Shown here one piece after another: positions 5,944 to 13,140 of a stretch of 16,521 nucleotides of DNA. The position numbers and the translations under genes are program-made. The stretch's first letter is position 1. Every line of letters starts with the position of its first letter. The notes under the pieces were generated by a model. It made no database searches, was not told the origin of the DNA, and worked only from the letters and a program-made list of their open reading frames with translations. The DNA comes from Deltaproteobacteria bacterium (GTDB lineage: Bacteria > Desulfobacterota > Desulfobulbia > Desulfobulbales > VMSU01). The stretch spans positions 1 through 16,521 of the forward strand of contig JAJSAA010000210.1 in assembly GCA_024274995.1 (NCBI GenBank), written 5' to 3'.

Positions 5944-7167
5944 CTATCGTTTTGCATTAAAATTGTAAATTTCTTTGATCTGGGGGGCACGGTCAAGGAA
6001 TATTTTAATGAGGCGTGGATCAAAATGACTGCCGGCACCATTTTTTATTTCCATTACCGCCTGTTTGAAAGACCAGGGTTTTTTGTACGGCCGGGATGAT
6101 GTAAGGGCATCAAAGACGTCACAAATGGCGGTTATGCGCCCGGCTAAAGGAATATTTTTGCCATGCAGGCCGCACGGGTAGCCGCTGCCGTCCCATTTCT
6201 CATGATGAGTGAGGGCGATATTTTTGGCCACCCGCAAAAGTTCTGAATCGTAACCGGATAATAATTGCGCCCCAATACGACTGTGGTTTTGCATGAGTTT
6301 AAACTCATTAGTTGTTAAGCGGCTGGGCTTTAAGAGAATCTGATCGGAGATACCTATTTTGCCAATATCATGCATGGGCGCGGCCTGGAACAGCAGGGTA
6401 TTTTTGTAACTGCTGATCCCGCTTCCCCGGCCGATGATAGCGCAATAGCGGCTGATTTTATTTATATGGAGCCCTGTCCATTTATCGCGGAATTCTGCCG
6501 CTCGGGCCAGGCGATAAACAATTTCCAGCTGGGCCTTTTTGAGTTCAGCGGTTCTTTGTTCCACCAGGGATTCAAGGTGATCCCGATGCAGGCGTAATTC
6601 TTCTTTTGCCTGTCGTAGCTCTTCTTCAACCCGCATCTCCTTGGTGACCACAAACAGGAGGCCGAGTGACAGGCAGATCTGATCGTTATCGTGAGTCTCA
6701 ATGGTGGCCTGATCTTTGAGCCAGAATGGCGCGGCCTCCGGCGGGGCTATTTTATAGATGGCCTCTGCCATACCCCGTTGCCTGACCTGGCCGCGTATGC
6801 GCCAGCGCGCGTTAATAAGCAGACGGCGGTCGATTATCTCGGGTGTTATATGATCCTCGGTCTGGGGGGGCGGATATGTGCAGCGGTCAATAATGCAACA
6901 GCGCAGCATTTTGGCCGTCTCCGGGGGGGCACATTGTAACAGGGCGGAGAGGCGGAAACCGCTGTATTCGTACCATATATGGTGGGCTTCATCTATGTGC
7001 CAGGCGGCAATATAGGGAATGGCGGAGAGGCCCATCAGCTCTAAATCTATAAAACGGGCGATGGTCTTTCGGACATGTATTTTCAGAGCATCCGAATAGT
7101 CGTCGTTTAATATATGACCATGATAGTCATTATGCAGAAAATCTGTAAAACGCCGATCGTCAATCAT
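5944..7167 (-). CDS. PAS-like sensor HD-GYP cyclic-di-GMP phosphodiesterase
   Basis: This 407-aa protein has three parts. Residues about 45-178 look like a PAS-type sensor (W-Y-E-Y-S-G-F-R-L-S-A-L-L near 65-77, then W-L-K-D-Q-A-T-I-E-T at 149-158 and V-V-T-K-E-M). Residues 178-216 form a charged coiled-coil linker ending E-Q-R-T-A-E-L-K. Residues 220-392 are an HD-GYP domain with metal and catalytic residues in place: H234, H266-D267 in M-H-D-I-G-K, H321-H322 in H-H-E-K-W-D-G-S-G-Y-P, D350, and the closing G-S-H-F-D-P. These enzymes hydrolyse c-di-GMP and lower biofilm or raise motility signalling. There is no membrane segment, so it should sense a cytosolic cue. ATG 7167 lacks a clear Shine-Dalgarno site. 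It lies 77 bp after ribF and has its own terminator. Confidence 0.88.
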   Translation of the reverse strand: MIDDRRFTDFLHNDYHGHILNDDYSDALKIHVRKTIARFIDLELMGLSAIPYIAAWHIDEAHHIWYEYSGFRLSALLQCAPPETAKMLRCCIIDRCTYPPPQTEDHITPEIIDRRLLINARWRIRGQVRQRGMAEAIYKIAPPEAAPFWLKDQATIETHDNDQICLSLGLLFVVTKEMRVEEELRQAKEELRLHRDHLESLVEQRTAELKKAQLEIVYRLARAAEFRDKWTGLHINKISRYCAIIGRGSGISSYKNTLLFQAAPMHDIGKIGISDQILLKPSRLTTNEFKLMQNHSRIGAQLLSGYDSELLRVAKNIALTHHEKWDGSGYPCGLHGKNIPLAGRITAICDVFDALTSSRPYKKPWSFKQAVMEIKNGAGSHFDPRLIKIFLDRAPQIKEIYNFNAKR

Positions 7168-7238
7168 GGGTTAAGCATTACCACGAAAGGCGGGATTGCG
7201 AAATAAAAAAAGGAAAGAGGTAAAACTGCGAGTCGGGA

Positions 7239-7264
7239 CTGGAGTTACACGCCGATAGTTACAG
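7239..7264 (-). repeat. repeat fragment supplying the 3' end and stop of ribF
   Basis: On the minus strand the block reads CTGTAACTAT (7264-7255), then CGGCGTGTAACTCCAG (7254-7239). It resembles the GTAACTATTCAGGTGTGACT start of the long-type repeat. The ribF TAA stop (7247-7245) lies in its second GTAAC motif. Confidence 0.45.
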
Positions 7265-8228
7265 AATCAGTAGTGTAGCTGAGAAGATGATCCTGCTGGG
7301 CCTTGAATAATACCCCTCTGGCCTGTTCAATATCCTGACCTATCTGATCAGCTAAGGCCGTCGGGCCGGAAAATTTACGTTCCCCCCGTAAATATTGCAA
7401 CAGGTTTATTTTGATATCTTTACCATATATATCCTGATTAAAATCAAAAATATGGGTCTCGGCGGATATCTTCCGACCGTGAAAGGTGGGATTATAGCCA
7501 ATATTCAAGACACCGCCGTAACACTTGGCATCATAGAAGACCTGGGTGACATAGACCCCATGCTTTGGGCAGAGGTCGTCGGCGGCGATATGGAGATTGG
7601 CGGTGGGGAAACCCAACAATCTGCCGCCCCGCTGCTGGCCCTTTTGAACTTCACCCCGGATTTGGTAAAAACGGCCCAAAAGTTTCCTCACATCCCGCAT
7701 TCGCCCCTGGCTCACCAATTCTCTGACCTTGGTACTGCTAACCAGCATACCGTCAACATAGATGGCCTCTATTACCGAAACCGCGAAATGCTTTTTTTTA
7801 CCCTGCTCCCGGAGGAAGGCGATATCGCCCTCTCTGCCCCGGCCCAGGGCGTAATCATAGCCAACCACCAACTCCTCGACACCAATACTCTTGATGAGGG
7901 CTTCATCCACAAAATCCTGGGCGGCAATGGCCGCAAAGGGCTTGGTAAAGGGGATGATAATTAAAACATCTATATTGGCATGGGCGATAAGCTCCCGTTT
8001 CTGGTCGCAGGTAGAAATTAATTTAATCCCGATATCCGGCCGTACTACCTTTAACGGATGAGGGGCAAAGGTAATGGCAACGCTGGTGCCTTTATTGCGT
8101 TTGGCTTTATCAACCACCGCCTTAAATAACTGTTGGTGGCCAAGATGAACACCGTCAAAATTGCCGATGGTGACAAAAGGGCGGGGCAAGGGGTGTTTAA
8201 TATCTTGCAGGTCAGTATATATTTGCAC
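7245..8228 (-). CDS. ribF: bifunctional riboflavin kinase / FAD synthetase RibF
   Basis: This 327-aa protein makes FMN from riboflavin and then FAD. The N-terminal adenylyltransferase domain has G-N-F-D-G-V-H-L-G-H at 22-31, T-F-A-P-H-P at 53-58, G-Y-D-Y-A-L-G-R-G-R at 123-132 and the S-S-T-K-V-R-E motif at 164-170. The C-terminal kinase domain has G-F-P-T-A-N-L at 206-212 and G-V-L-N-I-G-Y-N-P-T at 239-248. It starts at GTG 8228, which gives the usual short N-terminus; no good Shine-Dalgarno site is visible. The last ten or so residues (T-T-D-S-V-T-I-G-V) extend past the usual end and come from repeat-like DNA. The tRNA-Leu unit is divergent upstream. Confidence 0.95.
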   Translation of the reverse strand: MQIYTDLQDIKHPLPRPFVTIGNFDGVHLGHQQLFKAVVDKAKRNKGTSVAITFAPHPLKVVRPDIGIKLISTCDQKRELIAHANIDVLIIIPFTKPFAAIAAQDFVDEALIKSIGVEELVVGYDYALGRGREGDIAFLREQGKKKHFAVSVIEAIYVDGMLVSSTKVRELVSQGRMRDVRKLLGRFYQIRGEVQKGQQRGGRLLGFPTANLHIAADDLCPKHGVYVTQVFYDAKCYGGVLNIGYNPTFHGRKISAETHIFDFNQDIYGKDIKINLLQYLRGERKFSGPTALADQIGQDIEQARGVLFKAQQDHLLSYTTDSVTIGV

Positions 8229-8356
8229 GTTTACAGCTTTTGTTGAGATTAGTCGGGAATTTGCTAGATTACAACCAAATGGTCGTTAAAGAAAGGGCTT
8301 TTTGCCAATACCCCGGCCTGGAGTTACGTTTTTTTAGCAAGACATGATAAATTAAC

Positions 8357-8384
8357 TTGACAAATAAGCAGAAAAAACTAAATT
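8357..8384 (+). promoter_or_regulatory. sigma70 promoter of tRNA-Leu
   Basis: A perfect -35 TTGACA (8357-8362), a 16-bp spacer and a -10 TAAATT (8379-8384) end 15 bp before the mature tRNA 5' end. Confidence 0.75.
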
Positions 8385-8399
8385 GGCTCCATCTTCAAT

Positions 8400-8486
8400 G
8401 CCGAAGTGGCGGAACTGGTAGACGCGCTAGGTTCAGGGTCTAGTGGGAGTATTCCTGTGGAGGTTCGATTCCTCTCTTCGGCACCA
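8400..8486 (+). tRNA. tRNA-Leu (anticodon CAG)
   Basis: This is an 87-nt class II tRNA with CCA encoded. The acceptor stem GCCGAAG (8400-8406) pairs with CTTCGGC. The anticodon stem CTAGG/TCTAG holds loop TTCAGGG, so the anticodon is CAG, reading CUG. A short variable arm (GGGAGTATTCCT region) and T-arm GGAGG-TTCGATT-CCTCT fit leucine tRNAs. It has its own promoter and terminator and is a one-gene unit. Confidence 0.97.
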
Positions 8487-8495
8487 TTTATATGC

Positions 8496-8533
8496 AAAGG
8501 CCGTAACTCTTTTATGAGTTACGGCCTTTTTTT
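8496..8533 (+). terminator. strong terminator after tRNA-Leu
   Basis: AAAGGCCGTAACTC (8496-8509) pairs perfectly with GAGTTACGGCCTTT (8516-8529) around a 6-nt loop, with a run of T after it. It begins 10 nt past the CCA end. Confidence 0.9.
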
Positions 8534-8574
8534 GTGCAAAAAACCACATTTATTCACAAATAGTTAAAATATCG

Positions 8575-8744
8575 GTAACTATTTAGGTATGACTGTAAAT
8601 TGCCCTAAACTCTGAGCTGTAACTGCTTAGATGTGCTTCAGATTCGGAGTTTACACTTACCTGTTTATTTATGGTTTCGCAGCGTACTTATGCTACTCAA
8701 GAAACCATAAATGAGCGAGGTAAGCGCTGATGTTCTCAGTTTAG
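8575..8744 (+). repeat. long-type dispersed repeat, copy A
   Basis: It starts GTAACTATTTAGG (8575-8587) and matches the minus strand of 5528-5391 over 138 ungapped positions. It contains CTTACCT (8656-8662), hairpin arms ATTTATGGTTTC (8667-8678) and GAAACCATAAAT (8701-8712), and AGGTAAGCG (8718-8726), so CTTACCT/AGGTAAG extend the inverted symmetry. The right end is unclear; CAGTTTAG at 8737-8744 may be a decayed terminal repeat. It fills the gap between the tRNA terminator and the argJ stop codon. Confidence 0.75.
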
Positions 8745-8762
8745 TCGAGTAGAGCGGTTCAA

Positions 8763-9965
8763 TCAGGTACGATAATCAGCGTTGATCCGCACGTAATCAA
8801 GCGACAAATCACAGGTGTAGATCTCAGCCTGGGCTTCCCCAGCTCTTAGATCAATGGTCAGAGAGAATTCCTTTTGCGCCATAATCCGGGCCGCAGAGCG
8901 CTCGGCAGTCGCCGACAATAAATGCCCGTCTTTTACCAACTCGTTATCACCGACTGATATTACCACCTTGGCCGGATTAAAGGCAGCCCCTGAACGCCCC
9001 AGGGCCGCCATTATCCGGCCCCAGTTAGGATCTGAACCAAAAAACGCCGTCTTTACCAGAGCAGAATCAGCTACTGTCCGGACCACCAGTTCCGCCTCGG
9101 CGTCAGTTAGTGCCCCACGAACCCGAATCGTCACCAGCTTAGTCGCCCCCTCACCATCAGCGACAATCTGCAAGGCCAGATCACGGGTAACTTCATGCAG
9201 CATCCCGGCAAAGGCCGCAGCCTCGGGGCTGTTAAGATTATTAATTTCACGGCCCCCGCTCTGGCCGCTGGCCATGATGATAACCGTATCATTGGTGGAG
9301 GTATCGCCGTCCACCGTTATCCGGTTGAAGGACTGCTCCACCGCCCCGGACAGCATATCCCGCAATAAGACCGGGCTTATATTGGCATCGGTCATAATAA
9401 AACTCAGCATGGTCGCCATATTGGGCATAATCATTCCGGCCCCCTTGGCAATCCCGCTTATTTTAACCTCCGGCCCATCTAACTTGAGCCGAAACTGACG
9501 CCCGGCGATTTTCGGCACCGTATCGGTGGTCATAACCGCCCGCGCCACCTCCGGCAGAGCAGAGCGAGAAAGGCTAACCGCCAGCTCAGGGATAACGGCC
9601 TCAAAACGCGCCATTTCCAATTGCTCACCAATAACCCCGGTGGAGGACACTAACGCCATCTCCTCATCAATATCAAGGGCCCGGGCAGTTAAGGCGGCAC
9701 AGCGTTTGGCATTGGCCAGCCCCTCATCCCCGGTACAGGCATTGGCAATGGCAGAATTGACCAAAACGGCCTGCAGCCGCCCGCTCTTTATCCGTTCCCG
9801 TCCCAGAATAACCGGTGCCGCCTGCACCAGATTCGTGGTAAACACAGCGGCGGCGGCCGCCGGCTGCCGACAGGCGATGAGTCCCACATCCAGCTTATCT
9901 TTGCCCCGCAACCCAGCTCGGCACGCGGCAAATTCAAAGCCATTAACCCGGCTGTCCGGTATCAT
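8763..9965 (-). CDS. argJ: glutamate N-acetyltransferase / amino-acid acetyltransferase ArgJ
   Basis: This 400-aa ArgJ-family protein moves the acetyl group from N-acetylornithine to glutamate in the cyclic arginine pathway; some members also use acetyl-CoA. The self-cleavage site K-G-A-G-M-I-M-P-N-M-A-T-M-L is at 174-187, with the expected nucleophile Thr185 that splits the precursor into alpha and beta chains. Other family motifs are V-S-S-T-G-V-I-G at 106-113, N-R-I-T-V-D-G-D-T-S-T-N-D-T near 214-227 and F-G-S-D-P-N-W-G-R in the beta chain. The usual V-N-S-G-N-A-N-A-C reads V-N-S-A-I-A-N-A-C at 69-77. Its ATG (9965) overlaps the secA TGA as ATGA, indicating translational coupling. A convergent tRNA-Leu unit lies downstream. 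Confidence 0.96.
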   Translation of the reverse strand: MIPDSRVNGFEFAACRAGLRGKDKLDVGLIACRQPAAAAAVFTTNLVQAAPVILGRERIKSGRLQAVLVNSAIANACTGDEGLANAKRCAALTARALDIDEEMALVSSTGVIGEQLEMARFEAVIPELAVSLSRSALPEVARAVMTTDTVPKIAGRQFRLKLDGPEVKISGIAKGAGMIMPNMATMLSFIMTDANISPVLLRDMLSGAVEQSFNRITVDGDTSTNDTVIIMASGQSGGREINNLNSPEAAAFAGMLHEVTRDLALQIVADGEGATKLVTIRVRGALTDAEAELVVRTVADSALVKTAFFGSDPNWGRIMAALGRSGAAFNPAKVVISVGDNELVKDGHLLSATAERSAARIMAQKEFSLTIDLRAGEAQAEIYTCDLSLDYVRINADYRT

Positions 9966-11527
9966 TTTGACTTACCGCAACAACGCTTATATTTTTTGCC
10001 GCTGCCACAGGGGCAGGGGGCATTACGGCCAATCTTATCTCCCTGACGCACCATGGGCTTTTGAACCACGGCCTCCTCATCATTACGTCTCATCTCCATT
10101 GCCTCCTGCTCGGCCCGCCGCTGTTGTTCCAAGGCCTCTATCTCTTCCTCGGAAACCAGACGAACCATAAACATGGTGGAGACGGTCTGCTGCTTGATGG
10201 ATTCCATCAAGTCAACAAACATCTCATACCCCTCCCGCTTATATTCATCCAGGGGGTTCTTCTGGCCATAGCCCCGCAGGCCAATGCCCTCCTTCAGGTG
10301 ATCCATGTTGAGGAGATGATCCTTCCAATGCGAATCAACCACCTGTAGCAAAACCATACGTTCGAGATGACGCATATTCTCGCTGCCGACCTCCAGTTCA
10401 CGGGCCTCATAGGCCTTAATTGCCTCCTGACGCAGACGCTCGGTCAGGGCTTCGCCGTCCATCGCCAGCCGCTCATCCTCAGTTATATCAACTTCGGCCC
10501 CAAACATATCCCGCATCCGGTCAGCAACCGACTTCCAGTCCCAATCCTCCGCCGGGATATGATCATTAATAGTCTCAGCGGCTATGGCCGCAGCGGCATC
10601 GGTGACCATCTCCTGGATCATGCCCTTGATATCTTCACCCTGCAGAACAGTACGCCGCTGGGTATAAATAATCTCCCGCTGTTTATTCATTACATCGTCA
10701 TATTCCAACAGATGCTTACGAATATCGAAGTTATGGCCCTCCACCTTACGCTGGGCGTTCTCAATGGCCTTGGTAATCATAGAATGCTCAATGGGCTCGT
10801 CCTCTTCCATCCCCAGACGCTCCATGATCCCGGATATGCGGTCGGAACCGAAGATGCGCAGCAGATCATCCTCAAGGGATAGATAGAATCTTGAGGAGCC
10901 GGCATCGCCCTGCCGCCCGGAGCGCCCCCGAAGCTGATTATCAATCCGGCGTGACTCATGACGACTGGTAGCAAGAATGTGCAGACCGCCCAACCCGGCA
11001 ACCCCCTCGCCCAGCTTGATATCAGTACCCCGGCCCGCCATATTGGTAGCAATGGTAACCCTGCCCCTCTGGCCCGCCTCAGCGATAATCTCGGCCTCCC
11101 GCTCATGATATTTGGCGTTTAAAACCTCATGGGGGATATTTTCTTTTTTCAGCATGTTGGAAAGATGCTCGGATATATCAATATTAATCGTTCCCACGAG
11201 AACCGGGCGGCCCTTGTCGTGCATCTCCTTAATTTCTCTGACCACCGCCCGATATTTAGCCGCCGCGTTTTTATAGACGACATCGGCGTAATCGTCTCTC
11301 GTCACCGGCTTAAAGGTGGGGATTATGACCACATCCAATTTATATATCGTTTTAAATTCCGCCGCTTCGGTATCGGCGGTGCCGGTCATGCCAGCCAGTT
11401 TTTCGTACATCCGGAAAAAATTCTGGAAGGTAATGGAGGCCAAGGTCTGATTCTCCTGCTCCACCTTAACCCCTTCCTTGGCCTCCAGGGCCTGATGCAG
11501 ACCGTCACTGAACCGGCGGCCCGGCAT
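9962..11527 (-). CDS. secA: SecA C-terminal fragment (521 aa, first ATG after the premature TAA)
   Basis: The first Met codon after the TAA is 15 nt downstream (ATG 11527, M-P-G-R-R-F-S-D-G-L-H-Q). No good Shine-Dalgarno site lies at the right distance; GGTGAGGTGG is about 30 nt upstream inside the first fragment. The fragment holds the end of the cross-linking domain, nucleotide-binding domain 2, the helical scaffold and wing domains and the zinc tail. All of it looks under normal constraint. It shares ATGA with argJ. Confidence 0.6.
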   Translation of the reverse strand: MPGRRFSDGLHQALEAKEGVKVEQENQTLASITFQNFFRMYEKLAGMTGTADTEAAEFKTIYKLDVVIIPTFKPVTRDDYADVVYKNAAAKYRAVVREIKEMHDKGRPVLVGTINIDISEHLSNMLKKENIPHEVLNAKYHEREAEIIAEAGQRGRVTIATNMAGRGTDIKLGEGVAGLGGLHILATSRHESRRIDNQLRGRSGRQGDAGSSRFYLSLEDDLLRIFGSDRISGIMERLGMEEDEPIEHSMITKAIENAQRKVEGHNFDIRKHLLEYDDVMNKQREIIYTQRRTVLQGEDIKGMIQEMVTDAAAAIAAETINDHIPAEDWDWKSVADRMRDMFGAEVDITEDERLAMDGEALTERLRQEAIKAYEARELEVGSENMRHLERMVLLQVVDSHWKDHLLNMDHLKEGIGLRGYGQKNPLDEYKREGYEMFVDLMESIKQQTVSTMFMVRLVSEEEIEALEQQRRAEQEAMEMRRNDEEAVVQKPMVRQGDKIGRNAPCPCGSGKKYKRCCGKSK

Positions 11528-11542
11528 AGAACGGCCAGTGAA

Positions 11543-12502
11543 TTAATCAACAATAACCACCTCACCATCTTTAACAATATAATCCACATCCCGTTTGAAC
11601 AGGGCATGGGCCTTAAGGGACTGATTGAGATGATGGAGGTAATCAATATTCTTGGGTTCATAGAGATTACTCACCTGAAGTATCTCCTCGGCCAAGGCAA
11701 TGCCCTCCTCAGTAAATGAGGCCTGGCGGTCTTTCTCGTCAACCGTGTAATGCTCCTCGGCCTTAAAGCGGGGCATAATCTTATTGACCTCATTATACAG
11801 ACCGGTAGATAACTCCGAGGGGCCGGAGATAATAAGCGGCGTCCGGGCCTCGTCAATGAGGATACTGTCGACCTCATCGACAATGGCGTAATTAAGCTCC
11901 CGCTGGCAAAAATCACCCACATCAAACTTCATGTTATCACGCAGATAATCAAAGCCAAATTCGTTGTTGGTGCCATAGGTTATATCAGAATTATAGGCCG
12001 CGCGCCGGGCATCATCATCCATATCGTGGACAATGGAGCCCACGGTCATGCCGAGAAAGCGATAAACCTCACCCATCCACTCGGCATCACGACGAGCCAG
12101 ATAATCGTTCACCGTCACTACATGCGCCCCCTTGCCGGAAAGGGCATTCAGATAAATTGGCATAGTCGCCACCAGGGTCTTGCCCTCACCAGTCTTCATC
12201 TCGGTGATACATCCCTGGTGGAGGATTATAGCGCCAACCAGCTGGACATCATAGGCCCGCATATCAAGAACCCGGCGGCCAGCCTCCCTGACTGCGGCAA
12301 AGGCTTCCGGCAACAGATCATCCAGGGGCTCGCCCTTGGTTAGACGCTCGCGGAATTCAACAGTTTTGGCTCTGAGACCGGCATCATCCAATTTCTGAAT
12401 TTCCGGCTCAAAGCTGTTAATCTGCTCAACAACCGGCCTTAGTTTCTTTAAAATTCGTTCATTCTTGCTGCCAAAAACTTTGGTTAGCACATTGCTTAGC
12501 AT
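11543..12502 (-). CDS. secA: SecA N-terminal fragment (319 aa, ends at the premature TAA)
   Basis: This fragment covers the first half of nucleotide-binding domain 1 and most of the preprotein cross-linking domain, with the Walker A and Walker B motifs. It ends V-V-I-V-D just before the missing Glu. It lacks the second nucleotide-binding domain, so it should not work as a translocase alone. It starts at ATG 12502 with GGAG upstream. Confidence 0.7.
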   Translation of the reverse strand: MLSNVLTKVFGSKNERILKKLRPVVEQINSFEPEIQKLDDAGLRAKTVEFRERLTKGEPLDDLLPEAFAAVREAGRRVLDMRAYDVQLVGAIILHQGCITEMKTGEGKTLVATMPIYLNALSGKGAHVVTVNDYLARRDAEWMGEVYRFLGMTVGSIVHDMDDDARRAAYNSDITYGTNNEFGFDYLRDNMKFDVGDFCQRELNYAIVDEVDSILIDEARTPLIISGPSELSTGLYNEVNKIMPRFKAEEHYTVDEKDRQASFTEEGIALAEEILQVSNLYEPKNIDYLHHLNQSLKAHALFKRDVDYIVKDGEVVIVD

Positions 12503-12612
12503 GAAAATTTCACTCCCATTTTTTTTAAAGGCGGAATCTCGATTTTTAGAACGTGAAATTAGCCCCAAGCTCACTATTTCCAAATTCCTCCGAGCGTATA
12601 GCAATACGCCCC

Positions 12613-13113
12613 CTACAACCGAGCCTGCCCCTGCCTCACGGGCGGCTTTTTACCATCTGCCCGCCAGATCAAGGCGGTTTCATTGCAATCCGGATACTTG
12701 GGGCATTGCAGGCATTCGCTCCAAACCTTATGAGGCAATTCATCCCTGGGGATAAGTTCAAACCCCATTTTTATAAAAAAGTCCGGTTCATAGGTCAAGG
12801 CAAAAACTCGTTCTATGCCCAATGTCCCGACCTCGGCGAGACAGCTTTCAACCAGTCTCCGGCCCAGGCCCTGCCCCTGATAATCTTCAGCCACAGCGAG
12901 GGAACGAATCTCAGCCAGTTCTCCCCAGCAGACATGGAGGGCGGCAGCCGCCCCCAGGACGCCACTGCCATCCGGGGCCTCCCATATTTTGAAGTCACGG
13001 AGATTATCATAGAGGGAATTCAGCGAACGCCCCAGGAGCTGGCCCTTGTCTGAAAATTTATTCAGCAGATCATATATGGCCCTGACATCGGGTACTCTGG
13101 CATCTCTAATCAT
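12613..13113 (-). CDS. argA: GNAT-family N-acetyltransferase, short N-acetylglutamate synthase (ArgA-like)
   Basis: This 166-aa single-domain GNAT protein has acetyl-CoA motif A at 69-92 (I-R-S-L-A-V, then Q-G-Q-G-L-G-R-R-L) and motif B around F-F-I-K-M-G-F at 112-118. The start M-I-R-D-A-R-V-P-D-V and the tail L-P-H-K-V-W-S-E-C-L-Q-C-P-K-Y are typical of the short NAGS group, which lacks the amino-acid-kinase domain of classical ArgA and makes N-acetylglutamate for arginine synthesis. Cysteines 134, 137 and 143 form C-x2-C-x5-C, possibly a metal site. Proximity to argJ and argS supports an arginine role. ATG 13113 follows the SPOR gene by 27 bp; its ribosome site is weak. A 110-bp gap with a GCGTAT/ATACGC hairpin (12594-12609) separates it from secA. 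The symbol is tentative. Confidence 0.8.
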   Translation of the reverse strand: MIRDARVPDVRAIYDLLNKFSDKGQLLGRSLNSLYDNLRDFKIWEAPDGSGVLGAAAALHVCWGELAEIRSLAVAEDYQGQGLGRRLVESCLAEVGTLGIERVFALTYEPDFFIKMGFELIPRDELPHKVWSECLQCPKYPDCNETALIWRADGKKPPVRQGQARL

Positions 13114-13140
13114 AAATTCAAGGCTGTTACTTCTTCCCAG

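Larger units (their letters stand above)
9962..12502 (-). pseudogene. secA: preprotein translocase ATPase secA, interrupted by an in-frame TAA at codon 320
   Basis: Read through the stop, the frame gives 846 positions, a normal SecA length. SecA is the ATPase that drives preproteins through SecYEG. Motifs in order: Walker A G-E-G-K-T (105-109), D-E-V-D-S-I-L-I-D-E-A-R (209-220), A-G-M-T-G-T-A (371-377), A-T-N-M-A-G-R-G-T-D (485-494), the scaffold/wing region, and a zinc-binding tail C-P-C-G-S-G-K-K-Y-K-R-C-C. The only defect is TAA at 11545-11543, where V-I-V-D-[E]-F-T-G-R is expected. GAA to TAA is one substitution, and there is no frameshift. ATG 12502 has GGAG 10 nt upstream; an earlier in-frame ATG at 12604 adds 34 residues unlike SecA. 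A weak promoter is possible at TTGGAA (12583-12578), 16 bp, TAATTT (12561-12556). The gene may be broken, misread in sequencing, or expressed by readthrough or reinitiation. Confidence 0.9.

Noticed and set aside
7395..7964. 189-aa open frame antisense to ribF
   Set aside because: It lies entirely within a conserved gene on the other strand, has no recognisable domain, and fits codon-bias shadowing.
8229..8356. FMN riboswitch upstream of ribF
   Set aside because: None of the conserved RFN-element blocks could be found between ribF and the tRNA unit.
8854..10170. Two 214-aa open frames antisense to argJ and the end of secA
   Set aside because: Low-complexity Ser/Ala/Arg-rich translations with no motifs, opposite well-conserved coding sequence.
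11543..11545. UAA reassigned to Glu in this organism
   Set aside because: Several conserved genes here (queC, nadA, ribF, the AIM24 gene) end at TAA at the expected length, so TAA works as a stop.
11520..11560. Frameshift in secA
   Set aside because: Both fragments are in the same frame, 18 nt apart from stop to next ATG, with conserved residues F-T-G-R between; only one codon is wrong.
10367..11719. 171-aa and 196-aa open frames antisense to secA
   Set aside because: Shadows of the conserved secA frame; no family features.
12505..12604. Extension of secA to an ATG at 12604
   Set aside because: The 34 added residues do not resemble SecA, and ATG 12502 has a ribosome binding site and the usual M-L-x-x-V-L-T-K-V-F-G-S start.
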